Source: Heligmosomoides polygyrus polygyrus (taxonomy: Eukaryota > Nematoda > Chromadorea > Rhabditida > Heligmosomidae). From it: a stretch of 64,000 nt of DNA. The notes under the pieces were generated by a model. That model made no database searches. It was given only the letters and a program-made list of their open reading frames with translations, and was not told the origin of the DNA. The stretch is from NCBI GenBank assembly GCA_947396885.1, contig OX377203.1, positions 30,073,253-30,137,252 on the forward strand, read 5' to 3'. Within the stretch, counting starts at the first letter, position 1. Every line of letters starts with the position of its first letter. The position numbers were made by a program, and so were the translations under genes. Of this stretch, positions 32,346 through 45,679 are shown piece after piece.

Positions 32346-34022
32346 TCAGCCCTGAGGTAATCGAGGTCGCTGAACACGAATCTGAAGTCGACCAATCGAT
32401 ATCGATCGATATTATCGATCTTTGTGGATGTCGTCTTGGCGATCGGAAATTTCAGTCCTAGGGGTATCGTGGTTGGTGAATACGACTCTTAATGCCGTTA
32501 TTGAAGTGTCGAGCGCTATCAATCCATTTGGGCCGTATTATCGATTTTTTGTGGATATCTTTCTTTCGTTCCGAAACTTCCCTCCCGGGGTAGTCAAGGT
32601 CGCTGCACGCGAGGGCGAAGCCTCTTTTTGAAGTGTCGATCGCCATCAATTCAGTTTCAGCCGTTTTATTGATTTGTTTGTGGATGTCGTTCTGGCGATC
32701 GGAAATTTCAGTCCCAGGGGTATCGTGGTTGGTGAATACGACTCTGAATCCCGTTATTGAAGTGTCGAGTGCCTTCATTCCATTTTGAGTCGCATTTACG
32801 ATTTGTTTGTGGATGTCTTTCTTGCGGTCCGATCTCCTCGCCCCTGGGCTAATCGACGTCACTGAACTCGAATCTGAGGTTCATTTTTGAAGTATCGGTC
32901 GCTATCAATCGAATCGACCGGTATTGTCGATTTTTGTGTAGTAAGGGCTCTGTTATTCTACCAAAATCCAGGTTTGAATAACGCGCCATGTGCGGTTACA
33001 CTCTTTAACGTGTAGTGTGCCTTGGTGCGTGAAGTTTCAAAAATCATGGCTGAATGTCGATTTTTTTGTGGATAACTTTCTTGCGGTCCGGTACCTCCGT
33101 CCTGGGGTAGTCGATGTCGCTGAAGGCGAGCGTGAAGTCCATATTTGAGGTGTCCATCGCCATCAATCATTTTGGGCCATATTATCGATTTTTTCTGTGG
33201 ATTTAGTCATAAAATACTGGGCGGGGGGAAATAGGGGGGGGGGGGGTAAATTGCACGCACGAAAACACGAAAATAGCGAAAAACACCCAGACGTCTTCTC
33301 CCTGCCTGGGAACTTCAGCCCTGGAGGTGGTCGAAGTCTCCAAACACAAATCTGAAATTCGCTTTTGAAGTATCGATCGCCATCAATGGATATTGATCAA
33401 GCTACAGATTTTTTGTGGATGTCGTCTAGGCGGTTTAAAACTTTAGCCCTTGAGGCAGTCGAGGTCACTCAACACGAATCTGAAATTCGTTTTTGAAGCA
33501 CTGATTACCATCAATCGATACTGATCAAGTTACCGAGCGCGAAAATAGCGAAAAACACCCAGACGTCTTCTACGTGCCAGGGATTTAGAAGACGTGCGGA
33601 ATACGTCGCGTGACGTGCCTGGAACTCAAAGGATGTGCCAAAGGCTTCGCTCAGCGTGTTTGGGGATTCAGACAGACGTGCCGAAAACGTCGTCCGCTGA
33701 GGGTGGATCAGTGAGGGGGGCAAGTAGCAGTAATGGGGGACCGTTTCAATAGGTTAATAAGCTCAATAAGCTGATTTAAACTCTCATTAAAGCACTATTG
33801 TAAATATTAGGTAATCCAATAAGTAGTGGGGAACCAATAGATCGCCCTATCACACCATATACTATACGTACTGCGAACCTTCTGTACTCCTAGGTAGGGA
33901 AGAAAGATGTGTAAGTAGAGCAGCTAACTTGATGTGATTCTCCTTAGTTTAGTGATACTGCAACGTCGCGCGAAGCGCACAAGTGCGAGGAACGCCGATA
34001 GGCGTGACGGAGCACTTGTGTG

Positions 34023-35073
34023 ATATATGATGACAGATGAAACACAAATTATTCCGTCACATAGAGCGAAGAATTCCGTATTAGACGTTATATAAAAATG
34101 CGAAGTAAGTTGAATATTGATGCAGTAATAAACGCATGAAAAGCGGTTGCAAAAACTTTCCCTCCAACCTAATCCTACTCTTGGAGGACCCAAGGCTTGA
34201 ACACCAGCTGCTTAGTGATTAAGCCGATCAGCTGTTATTGAGGTAGGCAGAAAGAGCCCTCAAGCATGGGATCGAAAAAGTTTACTCTATTATGGTGCAT
34301 TATGTCGTTATCCGTTATACAGTAAAACAACCTGCATTCTGAAAATGGTTCCCCACAGCTACACCCTCGTACACCCTCAGCTATAAGGCCAAGAGTTTTA
34401 TGCGCTCCATTGAGAACGCCGCGACGTCGCCGTTCGCCGGTAGCGTAAACATGAATCGCGATAGGAATCAGCGTGTGATTTTCCTTTTTTTTTTGAAATT
34501 TGGGGTAGGTGTGATCTGTTTCGCTCCAATGTGAGGAACAGATGTTGTGTCTTACATTGCTATGGGGTTGCAGATCGAAGTGTTGTTGTGTGCTTCTGTG
34601 CGCCTTGTTCATTTTCGTGCTCCATCTGATACGTATTTGAATATCAGTAATATGAATATTTGTGAATATTATCAGTTTTTCCTTTTCAGGTGAAATGTCA
34701 ACATTTCGGCATCCACAGTCCACACCATCCAGGGTTTGTTTGCCTCCTTTTCTGCGTTTTGTTCAGAAAAGCTTCAGAATCAAGGCTCTGCGACTCCGTT
34801 GTTGAATAACGCAATTAGTCAATTGCAATTAGTCATTGGTCAATTATGATAACAACTTTGGTCATTTCCTGGCGAGTTTGGGAGGGGTGGACCTTCGTAT
34901 GCTAGGATATTTTCGATATCCCGCCCCTGGTAGGATAGAATATTTCGCTTGCCTAGCGGAGACCTACCCAGACTAGGATTGTGCCAGAATAGAATATTGC
35001 GCCTACTTACCATTTTGCGAAATGCTTCAAGCTTAAGAAGCGAAGTATTTTTATGAGTTTAAGCTTTTTCTTT
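34023..35073. other. Intergenic, no supported gene
   Basis: Upstream region of the SMARCE1 homologue. A 162-codon minus-strand frame (34235-34723) shows no domain and no splice context. Promoter elements are not obvious. Confidence 0.45.
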
Positions 35074-35093
35074 AGAATCAAACGGATTTCACA

Positions 35094-38000
35094 ATGAAGG
35101 CTCCTAAACCACCTGACCGACCACTCGTGCCCTACATGCGCTATAGCCGGAAGATGTGGTCAAAGGTATGCAATTGTATTTACTTATTTTTATATATTTT
35201 TAGGGAAACAAAGCTTAAACATTTTATGGGAAGTTGTTAAGCGGATAAAACAAGCTGAAGGGGTATTTGAGCTTGAGGTAGAGTAGGGTACCAATGTTGA
35301 ATAGGTGCCTTGTCGTATTTCACGTTCGCTCACAGTGGAAACTCGGTAATCTGGAGGTGTTTTCAAACCTCGTGTATGTTTCTGCAAGCGAGGTTTTTAG
35401 GCGGAACGCACACTGAGGGCTGCGAGGACTGTGTCGCCGTATGTGTAGCCATAAATAAACTCATCCTCATAAATGCGCACCGTTCGAAGAGTTGTCAAAG
35501 TTCGGTCCTTGATGAATCCTGATGTATTGTGTCTGGAGCAGTGGTATGCGTGAAATCCGAAACTTTATAAACCATAGATCATAATTACGATAAAATCGCC
35601 TTAAATAGGAAACTGTATTGAGCGCCTGTCATTAAGAATCTCCAAGAAATCGGTTTCACATGGGGCGCAATCGGCAGGTAAATTAAGAATTCCATTCTTT
35701 TTATGCACTTCTGTTGGTTCCACACTTTTGGGAAAAATAAGAGGCTGGATTGCCTATGGGGTGGCCTCTACGATTCATGGGTCTCGTGGAAAGCGTAACG
35801 TATTTCAAGGGGGGGGGGGAAGGGTCAAGTTGTGTGCTTTATTAAAGTTTATTCTAAGGGTCAGTGTTGCTCTATTTCGTACTATCTTTTTTTGTGCCAT
35901 CAGGCTTAAAGGTGTGAAGAGCCGCACTACTCCGGTAGGATCCGTTACAAAATTCAAAGCTTAGAACTCTTGTAAAAAGGTGCCAGTGACTCAGTTTAAG
36001 CAGCAACATTCAAGCGTTAATGTGTCTTGAACACCTTTCCAGTTTCGATACTCGAAGGCGCAACATACAGTAGTGGTTAGTACATCGAATCTATTTACTT
36101 ATTGCGGGAATTTTTCGCTTTACTCCCATTGTATAGCAATCAAATTAGACAGTTCTCTGAAAGTTGGAGCGAGTACTTGTTCTCTGCATTTTGGGCTTTC
36201 CGTTTAGTACCACTATATTTGAATGACTAAGTCTTATTTTTTAAGGTTCGTGCGGAAAACCCCGATGCGCAGCTCTGGGATATCGGGAAGATCATTGGCC
36301 AGATGTGGCGCGATATTTCTGATGCCGACAAGGCTGTCTATCAGCACGAGTATGAGATTGAGAAAGTGCGCTTTCTGAATTTCTGTCTTGGATGTAGACG
36401 CGATGAACAACAGTGCATCTTTATTTTCTAGGTCGAATACGAGAAGGCTTTCAAAGCATATCAAAACTCCCATGCCTATCAGCAATATGTGACGGCAAAG
36501 GTTAGTGCTCCGCAGTCCTCGCTGAATGCGGTTGCTGTCAATTTGAGCCGTTGTGAGGATGATTCGAATTAAGACTAGAGCCAAAGCCAATGAGAAATCG
36601 TCTCGAAGTCGAATGGAGGTCGGTGGAGTGGTAATTCAACCTGTCGATGAAGAGGATGCCGGCAACGAATTGTCATGTCGACGTCTCGCAGCTGTTCGGT
36701 TGGTGCTTTATTTTTCTGTTGTGTTCTAGCAAGTGCTGTCTGTTCTTCTCTTAATACCTTTATGATCATGAAGGTTCGAATTTTTAGATTCGATCGTAAT
36801 CACCGACTTATTGGAGACCTCTTCTCACCGACAGTTGTCACGGATACTCGAACGGTGAGCAGGAGGAACAGTGGTGTAATCGTAGGAGATATTGAATGCA
36901 CTATGTGATCTCTCGGCATATGTAGATCACATGGTGGCTTATACTTTAGGTGCAACTTCCCGACGATGGTCACCTAGTATCTATTTGTTCTGCAGATTAA
37001 AAACAACATGCCTCATAGAGCAAAGGGACTCGGACAGTTTTTTTTTTGCAAAGGGACGTGTATATTTAAATAAGCAACGGTAGTAATAACATAACAAACC
37101 TTTTCCACGATAGAATATTGGTATTCAGATAAATAACTTAGGGAGAGGGACAGTAAGCATGGCAAATAAGAGTGTTGACCTAGTTTTGGAGGATCACCAC
37201 ATGTACGTTAGTTGTTTTAGCATTTTATTCTGCGCCACCGCTTTAACACTGTTCGAGTCCCTTTGCACTGTTAGGCAGGCACTGATCTCTTGAACAAATT
37301 CAGGGTGGAGGGGGGGGGGGGGACTATAAAGGCACAACACTACTTCGTCCCTCCCCCCTTACACTGTCTGCGTAGAGCGCAGTCGGAAGCGCAGCCGCCT
37401 GTCGCGTGCACCTGATACTGGTTCGGATTTCCCGTGCAGGCCAACAAGCTTCCATCTCTCCACTGTGGTGAATTCGTACTAGACCTATTTGGGAAGGAAA
37501 CCACTGACTTGTTCTTCGGCTGGCCTATCGCAGTCATTGTTTAGGCCAAATACGATTTCAGGCCGACTAAGGTCGACTTCACGGAAGAAGCATAATACGT
37601 GGCGCATCCCAAAAGGGATTGAGTAACGCTGTCCTTTATCCTCTTCTCCTTTATCCCCGTAGAATTGTACCCAAGCTAGACATGAAAATGGTCAATCAGA
37701 ATAATGTGGTTATCGGCGTAGTTTGCCTTTAAGATGGGCCACTGAGCGTCCAGCAACGTTGTTGTGTCCGGTGAAGGTTTCATATTGCAGGTGGTTGCCC
37801 AGAATCGAATGGACATGTTGAGGAAGCAAGCACAGTCCTTATCAGCGCACCAAAACAAACTGGAGGAGGAACTTGTGAAGTAAGACTTTCTCAGTTTTCG
37901 TCTCAGCGATTCGATATCTAGTGTTAAACTGTTATTTGCTTGTAGACTAGAAGAGATTCATCAGGATAAGAAACGCCAAATCGAAAGAGGAAGTGAGGAA

Positions 38001-38657
38001 TTTGCAGAGAATTTGAAAAGGGTATGTCTCTTTTTTATCATTCAGAAAGTCTTCGAGTTACTAATTCACGTGACGATAGCTAGAATCTTCAAGAAGGGAA
38101 GAGAAACTCTGCTTAGGTCGTACTCGATGTCTCTTGGTAGTTCATAGTGGTTAATTTTTCTTGGGTAGGTTTTAGCTTATTATATGTGCATGGTGTACAG
38201 TAGTTCAGTTTATCGTGAATAGGGACCGACCAAAGAATAGTCATTGTTCATTTAATAAATGATTATCACAGGTTTGTGAGGAAAAACCTCAGCTGGATGA
38301 GGAGAAGTACAACGAACTGCTTGAAGAGATGAAGGTGAAGCTTGCGGAGGCCTACAAGGAGTACAAGAGGAAGCAGGATGAAATAAACGCACGGCTTGGT
38401 AGGTAGACGTTGTTTGGTGCTCTGCATATGGTTGTCGTATCTGGAGTATTTAAGCGGCTGAGCGCGAAAAGATCGTAGAAGAGACTCCGGTTCTGGCCGA
38501 GCTGGTCATGAGCGATGAGACTGATACGGACACGGTAACAAAGGCACCTGAAAAGGAACCCGAAGAGGAGGCGCCTAAAGAGGAGGAGAAGGCGGAAGAG
38601 AAGAAAGAAGAGGTGGTAGAGGCAAAACCACCGGAAAATACAGAGGAGGCGAAGTAG
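35094..38657 (+). CDS. swsn-3: SMARCE1/BAF57 homologue, HMG-box SWI/SNF subunit
   Basis: BAF57 is an accessory subunit of nuclear SWI/SNF (BAF/PBAF) chromatin remodellers and binds DNA through one HMG box. Exons: 35094-35165, 36246-36365, 36432-36500, 36574-36698, 36788-36854, 37791-37879, 37946-38021, 38272-38398, 38455-38657; all phases join, giving 315 residues. Exons 1-3 encode the HMG box ([44 protein letters not shown]). Exon 5 has the family block [18 protein letters not shown]. Exons 6-8 form a coiled coil ([16 protein letters not shown]). The C-terminus is a Glu/Lys-rich acidic tail. The start is supported by the conserved N-terminus and an AG at 35074-35075, 18 bp upstream, probably a trans-splice site. 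A SINE and a 13-G run lie in intron 5. Confidence 0.93.
37366..37662 (+). mobile_element. tRNA-derived SINE, copy 5
   Basis: AGAGCGCAGTCGGAAGCGC (box A) and CTGGTTCGGATTTCC (box B) are kept, followed by the SINE body and tail GGGATTGAGTAACGCTG. It lies in sense orientation within intron 5 of the SMARCE1 homologue, directly after a poly-G tract (37310-37322). Confidence 0.8.
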
Positions 38658-39363
38658 TCTCTGTCAAGAACATGTAACGTCTATTTGATATAGGCTGTCG
38701 TCTGTTTGCTGAGTGGGTTTTCACTTGAAACAGTGGAATCGTTCTACGCTGATACTGCTTAATAATTGTTCTTCCGATCTTCTTCCTTCAATGTGCAAAC
38801 CATATTTGATCAAGGTTTTAGTATGTGAGTAGGAATGGAGTTTGTACTTTTCCTACTAAATTCCCACATTCCAATTCTATTTTCTAGTTTTGGATGTAGT
38901 TGGGTGGCTTTGTTTCAAGAGAAACTTGGGAAGTTTGAGTCTCTTTAATTTTCGCAAGAAGGTGAAGCCCCAAGTTTACCTATGTGGCCTCTTCCACTCT
39001 CTTTTTTGCTCTTCTTCTGTCAGTTCTCCCGTGCCCTTGTCAGTTCTTATCAGACCTATGCTGCTACATCCGGCGGTGCTCGTTAACGACTGCAAGAGCC
39101 TGGTTTTCAAAGAGCCATTAATCGTAATGGTATTCTGACACGATAACAACTGCTGATAAGGTCGTTTGTCTAGAGCAGTCGCTGTTCTTGGATCTCCACG
39201 TTTGCGAGTTTCTCGCGCTCTTGCTTATTTATTTGGTTCTGTAATGCTGTGGCGATAAATGTTTCGATGTACTGTGTCTGCGTACCAAGCAAAACGGGAC
39301 AACAACCGCTGCTGTTTTATTTCTTAACAACTTCTTACCTTAACTCACATCACTGCCTTAGAG
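38658..39363. other. Spacer between SMARCE1 homologue and PPCS
   Basis: About 700 bp separate the two same-strand genes, with no recognised ORF. An AG at 39360-39361 lies two bases before the next start codon, typical of a trans-splice acceptor. The gap is longer than a classical nematode operon spacer, so co-transcription is possible but unproven. Confidence 0.4.
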
Positions 39364-42300
39364 ATGCCGCAGAAGTTCGAGTCAGTCGCTGCAAAGGTGC
39401 AAGAATTCCTCCAGGCGAACAAAGAGCGACCGGTGGCTTTCATTACGGTGGGTGATTAGTGCATAACGATCTTTACTGGATTGATAAGGTTTTCTTTCGA
39501 AATTTTAACGCTTCATCCAATTATCTTGACGGGTTGTATAGTGAAGCCGGCGGAGGGTACTTGTTCCAGTCCGCCGAGACTTTTCATCTCTAGTCGAAGG
39601 ACAGGTATGTATTTGGAAATCCATTGCTCGACGCCTAGAGCTAGACTGCGTGGTTCGTTACAAAAAGAAGTTCAGTAGTTCAGTGACGAAATCTCGTTTG
39701 GGGAATAGTTTCATAAAGTGTTCTCGACTTTTCCTGGCTCCGAAGAAGGCGAAGATGCGAGATGGTCTGCCGAAATAAAGCCTGCAGCAATCCTGGCCTA
39801 CAGCTAACAAAACTACGTTTGAACTTCCACATTAGAACATTAGTGTTTCATTTAGACCAATGTGGGAGCAGAGCTTAGCGGAGTCGAAAGAGGCGCTGAC
39901 TCTTGTGTGCGCCCTAAAGAGCTTCAAGGTTCTAGTTTCACGTATGCTAACTTACCTATCCATTCGGGTAGCTGATTTGGTGGCAGATTATTCTGCGAAG
40001 AGTAAACACTCAATCATCCATTTCTTGATCACATCGAGTTATGGTATAAGCCAAAGAAATCAGATTATTTCAGTAGGATTTTATGGAAGCATCAAAACGG
40101 GCTTTGATTAACTCCGATGTTTGCCCTTTAAGGATGATCGGTTTTACTGTGTTAACTGCTCTTTACACGTGTTCTGCATGCTTTGGACCCACATCTTATA
40201 TGCGACTTTTAGGGTAAAGGCTAAGAGTAGCGTTGATTTTTAGTTGTGGTGAGTTCTTGCATGGCTTTGTTCTCGTTTCTGAAGGTGATAGCTGATGACA
40301 GCTATCTCTGAATTTCTAGTATATAGAAGACAAAAGAACTGAGCATCGAAGAGAGATTTGAATGTGTTTATCACGTCATTTGCATTTTGTTTATCATAAA
40401 TCAAACATGAGCATATAAAAACCGTGAGGAAGTCATAACAAATAATTTTAGCTTGAGAAACATGGCCAGAACTCCCCTTTTAGGGGGAAATTTCTGATTT
40501 CTGGATTTTGTTGATGAATCGGCTGCTGTCAGATAGTTATGGGGCGCGCCCTTTCGTATTTCTCGGGATCTTCACGTTCCGTGCCGTCAGTATCCATTTG
40601 TAATACGTTCATCGCAATGAACCTAGCCTACAAGGCTCTCATACCATTATAGACTCTTTTGTTCATATTGAGATGATTGGGATTGGTGTCAAATCTTTGT
40701 CGGATATCATCGCTATAGGTATATTTCTTTGATCCATAGTTTTTTCATTTTCGCACTGTTTTCTCCTCCGAGACTCTTGATCAACAATCTGCTTCTTCCA
40801 CCTACATGCCGTCATTTTGATCCCTATGGTGTTGCATATTTAATTAATGTGCGTTACACATTCAGCATTAGTATTACTGTTTGACACGTCTTAAAGTAAC
40901 CCGGTGCTGCTTTTCCATTTCAGCGCCTTTTTGTCTTATTGCAGGGCTCTTGTTCAATTATTATAGGCTGAAATTCATTTTGTCATCTTTAAAAGTTCCA
41001 ACGCTCATGGGATGTGCTATGTTCTCCACCTGTATGTGATATTCTGGAATACTTTGAGTTCTTGCACGGACGGCATAATCACAGGGTCAACCATGTGCAT
41101 TACAAAGCAGCCTGTTGGTCTATTCTTCCTCAAAGTGAGTAGCTGCCCACCCACAGGAATTGAGGGGCTTGGGCTTGGGATTGGGCTTCATAACGTTCTC
41201 CTACTCACAGTGAGAATGGATTTAGTAAGATTGGAGATGTCGCTATCCGATACGAATGTCCCTCAAGTCTAGCGTTTAGACCAGCCAGTCAGTTCACCTC
41301 GCCGAAAATATAGAATTCTCACTAGCTTGGTCTTGGAGGGATGATACGCTAATCATATTATTGACTGTTATGGTTTCGCTTTCATTTAAAAATTATTGAC
41401 TGAACTCGATTTAGTACTATCCTTGTGAGTAGTACTCATCTGTTTTTCAGAGTGGGGGTACAAAGGTGAATCTGGAAAAGAATTGCGTGCGATTTATCGA
41501 CAACTTTTCTATGGGAACGAGAGGTGCGTCTAGTGCAGAGTGGGTTATTACCTCTTTGTTCAGTTGTTGACCTCAGGTTCAATTGTTTTTTTAAGGTACT
41601 TCCTCAAGGTGGATTATGCGGTTATCTTTCTGCACCGCGAGGAATCGCTGAAGCCGTTCTCACGGAGTTTTCCTCACATTTTCGACTCCCTCGAGGTTGA
41701 GGGCGATCGAGTATGTGCTTACATCTGCGCCGGCTTTGTTATAGGCACGTGAAGCCTTTAGTAGGTCACTGTCACAGATGGAGCCAAGTGCACACAAAAA
41801 TTCGCCTTGTTTGTTAGGAAATGTACCATTTTCACATACAACAGGACACTTCAAATTAAACGGGGCACCGATCTAAGTAAGCTTGACGTCTTTGAAATGA
41901 AACTGAACGGCCAGAATCAAAACAGCCGTCTTCCAGAGTAAACTAGATACTCTCCAACGCGTTTAAAATAATTCCTTTCTCTAAGGAAATTATAGTGTAA
42001 TTTTCTTTGAAATTTTTCAATTCACCAAGAAATGAGCGCATTGTTTGAAGTTTTATAAAAATTATAATTTCTGATGAAAAATAATGTATAAGATTTTGTT
42101 TTGAAGTACAGGAAGGCAACATTCATGTAATGCATTTTTATCTACTTGATTGCAAAATTTCTTTTTGTGTGGAGTAACTCAGAAGTACACGGTACAACAA
42201 GAATAGCTTTAAAAACACACATATGCTCACACCCTTGTCTCAAGTAAGCAGCACTTACACTATCAATCAAATAGAAGTCGCGACGATCTAGTCGAGTGCC

Positions 42301-45300
42301 TGGTGCTATCTCCTCTTTCAGTACTCTAAATGATTGTTGCTTTCGCACGCTTTAAAACATATTTTGATTCATTGTTTATCCTTAGAAAATAAGATTTCTG
42401 AGGATAAATAAAATAATTTTTTTAAATAAAAAATTTCACTCTACTGGACCAGCTGAATTTTTAAAAAATCAAAGAAAGTTAAACTAAACAGGTTACTTTC
42501 CATAAACAAAGTTATTCTAACCTTACCAGAGACTTTCTATTTAATCTAGAAAACGACGCTCGTTTTAATTTGGAAGATGCTCAATTAGATTTCGAAGATA
42601 GAGAAAAATTGCTACAGACATTGGCTAGTCTTAAATTTTCTATGAGCGACGTTTATGGTTCAGTTGGTCTGCTTATTGAATAACCCAGGTTTTTCTAATA
42701 AGAGCCTTTTGTTATTGTGGCCCCCTTCTTTGCAACGCCGTTGAAGAAAGTGAAGAAAACCCACGTTATAAACGAAGTCGCCCCTAATCAAAGGGGTTTT
42801 AACAGGGGGGGGGGGTGTAGATGAGTCGACTTCTCTGATGAACTTAGAGCATAGAAGACTTGGCGCGTTTTTCGTACTTCTCTCTCGCTAGAGTGCATTA
42901 TTACGGCGCTATCCTAGTGCAGGAATGGAACTCCTCTGGAAAGGCGATATATTCTGCAGTGCCACAGGCGGTGTGTCGGAAATACTAGCGCCTAGGTGTG
43001 AGTGCCTCCGCAGCCCCAAACCTGTATTGCTGCCAACACGTTAATGCAATATATGCAGCAAATGCATAGCGACGATAAGAATAACATCGCTTTTGTGTAT
43101 TTAAGTATCGTGGTCCTTAGGTGGTCTGCGACTTGCCCCACATCAAAGAGGCTATCGAACTAAAGACGAGGTACAAGGAAAGAATTCTCTACATTCCTTT
43201 CTCGACCCTGCAGTCGTACTGTTTCTACTTAGATGAGGTAGGTTCCGTTAGTTTCACTACGAACACTTGAGGTACTGAATGCTGTCCTTTAGATATGTCA
43301 ACAGCTGACACCGATGAAATCCAGAGCTTTGCTATACCTGGCTGCTGCTGTCTCAGATTTCTACATCGAGGAAGAGCAGATGGTGAGCGTCTGATTTTGT
43401 TTCAGTTTTTCTACTAACTGGTTTCGATATTTTCAGCCGACGCATAAAATACAATCTTCTGGTGGAGAGTTGAACCTACGTCTGAGTTTGGCGCCGAAGG
43501 CTATCGATAAAATCGTCAACAAAATCGTGCCTGATGCTTACGTTGTCTCGTTCAAGGTGAAACTGTACTGCCTTTATTTTTGCGTAACTGTTATGGATGA
43601 GAGATGACTTTAGAATTAAGTGTTCCGTATCTAATATAGCTTTCTAATGAAGTTTTCGCTCAATCTAGAATGCAGTTTGCGGCAGCCTCCTTAACTTTCG
43701 AAACTTTTGCCCGATTCATTCTTTTCAATACTTGAAAGCGATTTTTTTGTGTGACTTCCACTAAAATGCGAAGCTTTAAAAACGTATGTCGATGGTCATA
43801 TCATTTTTATTAAAAATATCCTTATTGCTTTGCAGCTGGAAACCGACGAATCGATACTGATACCGAAAGCACGTGGAGCACTTGAGAAATACGGTCACGA
43901 ACTGGTTATTGGGAATGTGCTGCAGACCAGGAAAGTCCATGTTGTCTTGGTCGAAGCTAGGAGTACGGAGAACATCGACCTAACTCAGGCAAGTTCTTTT
44001 CTTCTTGTTTAAAGGGAAGAAACTTTCCAGGCTTCTACCAGTATTTGAAGTATGATATCACATACTCATAGAGCAATCTCATCACACAGTTTCTGCGCTC
44101 GAAAGCACAGGACTGGGCTCCGGGATTTGGTTGACCTTACTTATCCGTTCTAAGATATCTTGCTGGTGCGATAAGGCCCAAGGCTGCCATGTACCAACGA
44201 AAAATTCGGAGATTTTCCCAGCAAGAATTGTCAGAGGTGTTATACAAAGAGTGCGTCATGCACTCATACTGCGCAGTGGAGAGTTCATCTTTTTTTCAAT
44301 TGTTTCCGCTGCTTCATTGTTTTCCGGATAGGCAAAGCTGTCCATCACGCAGTGTCAACATGCTGTCAATCGTATAGTAATCGTGATTTGCTGTTCAAAT
44401 CCACGGGGCAATCTATTAATGCGACACGGAGAAATGTTTGCCTTTCTGCAGCCTGAAGTTAATTTAAAACATGCAGCTAAAGAATAACAACTTTATGAAT
44501 GTTTAAACTGTACATTCTCTTCCAGAGGCCCCACCCCGTGCAGTAAATTTTCAAAGAAAGTCGAAATAATTTTAAATCAGATTCTTTCGATTACGTGCCC
44601 AATTTAGGTCTAAAAACGTTCATTTTGAATTGAAAGCTATCGTATTTTGTTTGAAAAGCGCCTTTTGACGTCAGCATGATGTGCATGTGCACTTTCACTT
44701 CAAATTACACACTTCTCATTTTAAACCGGACACCTTTTGTTTTAAACGGGCGCTTTAATTTTTTTTAACTGGACACTTAAAAACTTTAAAAATAGAGTGG
44801 ACATTTTGGAGACCAAGAAAAATGACTACACTGTTTTAATAAACACAGAATCCTTATTACTTTACCCCAAACGATATTTTTAGGTACGTTCTGTGTTAGA
44901 TTTGCTTGTAGGGAAGGCTGCACCACGCACTCGTTCTATACACGTTACATTGTCTACTGGAGTGTATTTCCGTTTGCAGGCCTGCAAATCTATAAACAGC
45001 AAAAGCGACCGCATCAGAAGAAATATGTATACCTCTATTCTCCATTGCATAACTTTAGGCGAACAGCCTGTGCCGCTACAGTCACGAAGTCTAATGCTTT
45101 TGTAACTCCAAAAACTTCTTTTGCTGCCTCTGCCTAGCTAGTTGAGGGTCCTCTAGTGCATTAATCAGAGAAAATGGATATTTCGAGAGGGAATTGGAGG
45201 ACGCAATCGAAGAAATAAACAACTGCTTCCATTGTGAAGACTCAGTGTCCCTTTATGACAAGAAGCTTTATTTCTGTAAGTCACATATCTAGATACAATA

Positions 45301-45679
45301 CAGCATAACTCGGGAGTTTCTTAGAGCCCCATTTACCCCCTTAACAGCCCACCCAGGATCGATACGTCAGTGGGTGTTCGCCGCGCGCGCGGCGAAAACC
45401 TGTATGTTTGTACTACCAGCCACACTGCTTTGGCGAAATGAATTAGAATATATGCTCACTCAGGTGTACATATTGCTCTGACTTCAAATGTGTCTTTTTT
45501 GCTTGAAAATAGATTAAAAAATAAGGAAAACCTTAAATGCTGAATATGGTCAAACTCTTCGCTGACGTCATCCGTATTTCTTTATGTTTCAGGAGCAGGT
45601 GAAAAGCGGCGTCGAAATCGAACAGGAGATCATTGCCAAACTGAAACAGCGACATGAAAGCTTTATGAAGAAGGAATAA
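39364..45679 (+). CDS. Phosphopantothenoylcysteine synthetase (PPCS)
   Basis: PPCS joins cysteine to 4'-phosphopantothenate in cytosolic coenzyme A synthesis. Exons: 39364-39447, 41451-41539, 41596-41710, 43121-43237, 43293-43382, 43437-43556, 43836-43988, 45593-45679; phases all join, giving 284 residues, near the eukaryotic family length. Signature blocks: [20 protein letters not shown] with [10 protein letters not shown] (nucleotide-binding Rossmann start), [26 protein letters not shown] (the conserved AAVSDF motif), [14 protein letters not shown], and [20 protein letters not shown]. The seventh intron starts GCAAGT after CAG (43989), a GC-AG intron. Introns 1, 3 and 7 are 1.4-2.0 kb; the third carries family B and the seventh family A repeat debris. 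The start has AG-acceptor context immediately upstream. Confidence 0.93.
42130..42620. repeat. Interspersed repeat family B, copy 2
   Basis: Diverged match to 9930-10690 (minus-strand [13 protein letters not shown] reading, then GAAAACGACGCTCGTTTT and GATGCTCAATTAGATTTCG). It lies in PPCS intron 3. A further weak relative sits at 44530-44810 in intron 7. Confidence 0.5.
45060..45425. repeat. Interspersed repeat family A, copy 2
   Basis: Same landmark order as 6440-6830, including GAGGGAATTGGAGGACGC, CTGCTTCCATTGTGAAGA and GTATGTTTGTACTACCAGCCA. It lies in the last intron of PPCS, near its 3' end. Confidence 0.65.

Larger units (their letters stand above)
29418..34022. mobile_element. TIR element filled with satellite arrays
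   Basis: The left end (AAGTGCTCCGTCAAGCCTAT, then GCGCGCTTCGCGCGA, GTTGCAGTATCACTAA, AATCACATCAAG) is the inverse of the right end (33910-34022). In the left copy about 50 bases of A-rich sequence replace part of the hairpin-like block. No transposase is visible. The interior consists of three satellite blocks (30060-30898, 30899-31715, 31979-32345) and decayed derivatives to about 33700. The terminal block also matches the outer ends at 46397 and 55387. Confidence 0.65.

Noticed and set aside
34235..34723. 162-codon minus-strand open frame upstream of the SMARCE1 homologue
   Set aside because: No recognisable motif and codon use looks random; kept as unannotated.
35094..45679. SMARCE1 homologue and PPCS as an operon
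   Set aside because: Same strand, but the 0.7-kb gap is longer than typical nematode operon spacers and no SL2-type evidence is readable.
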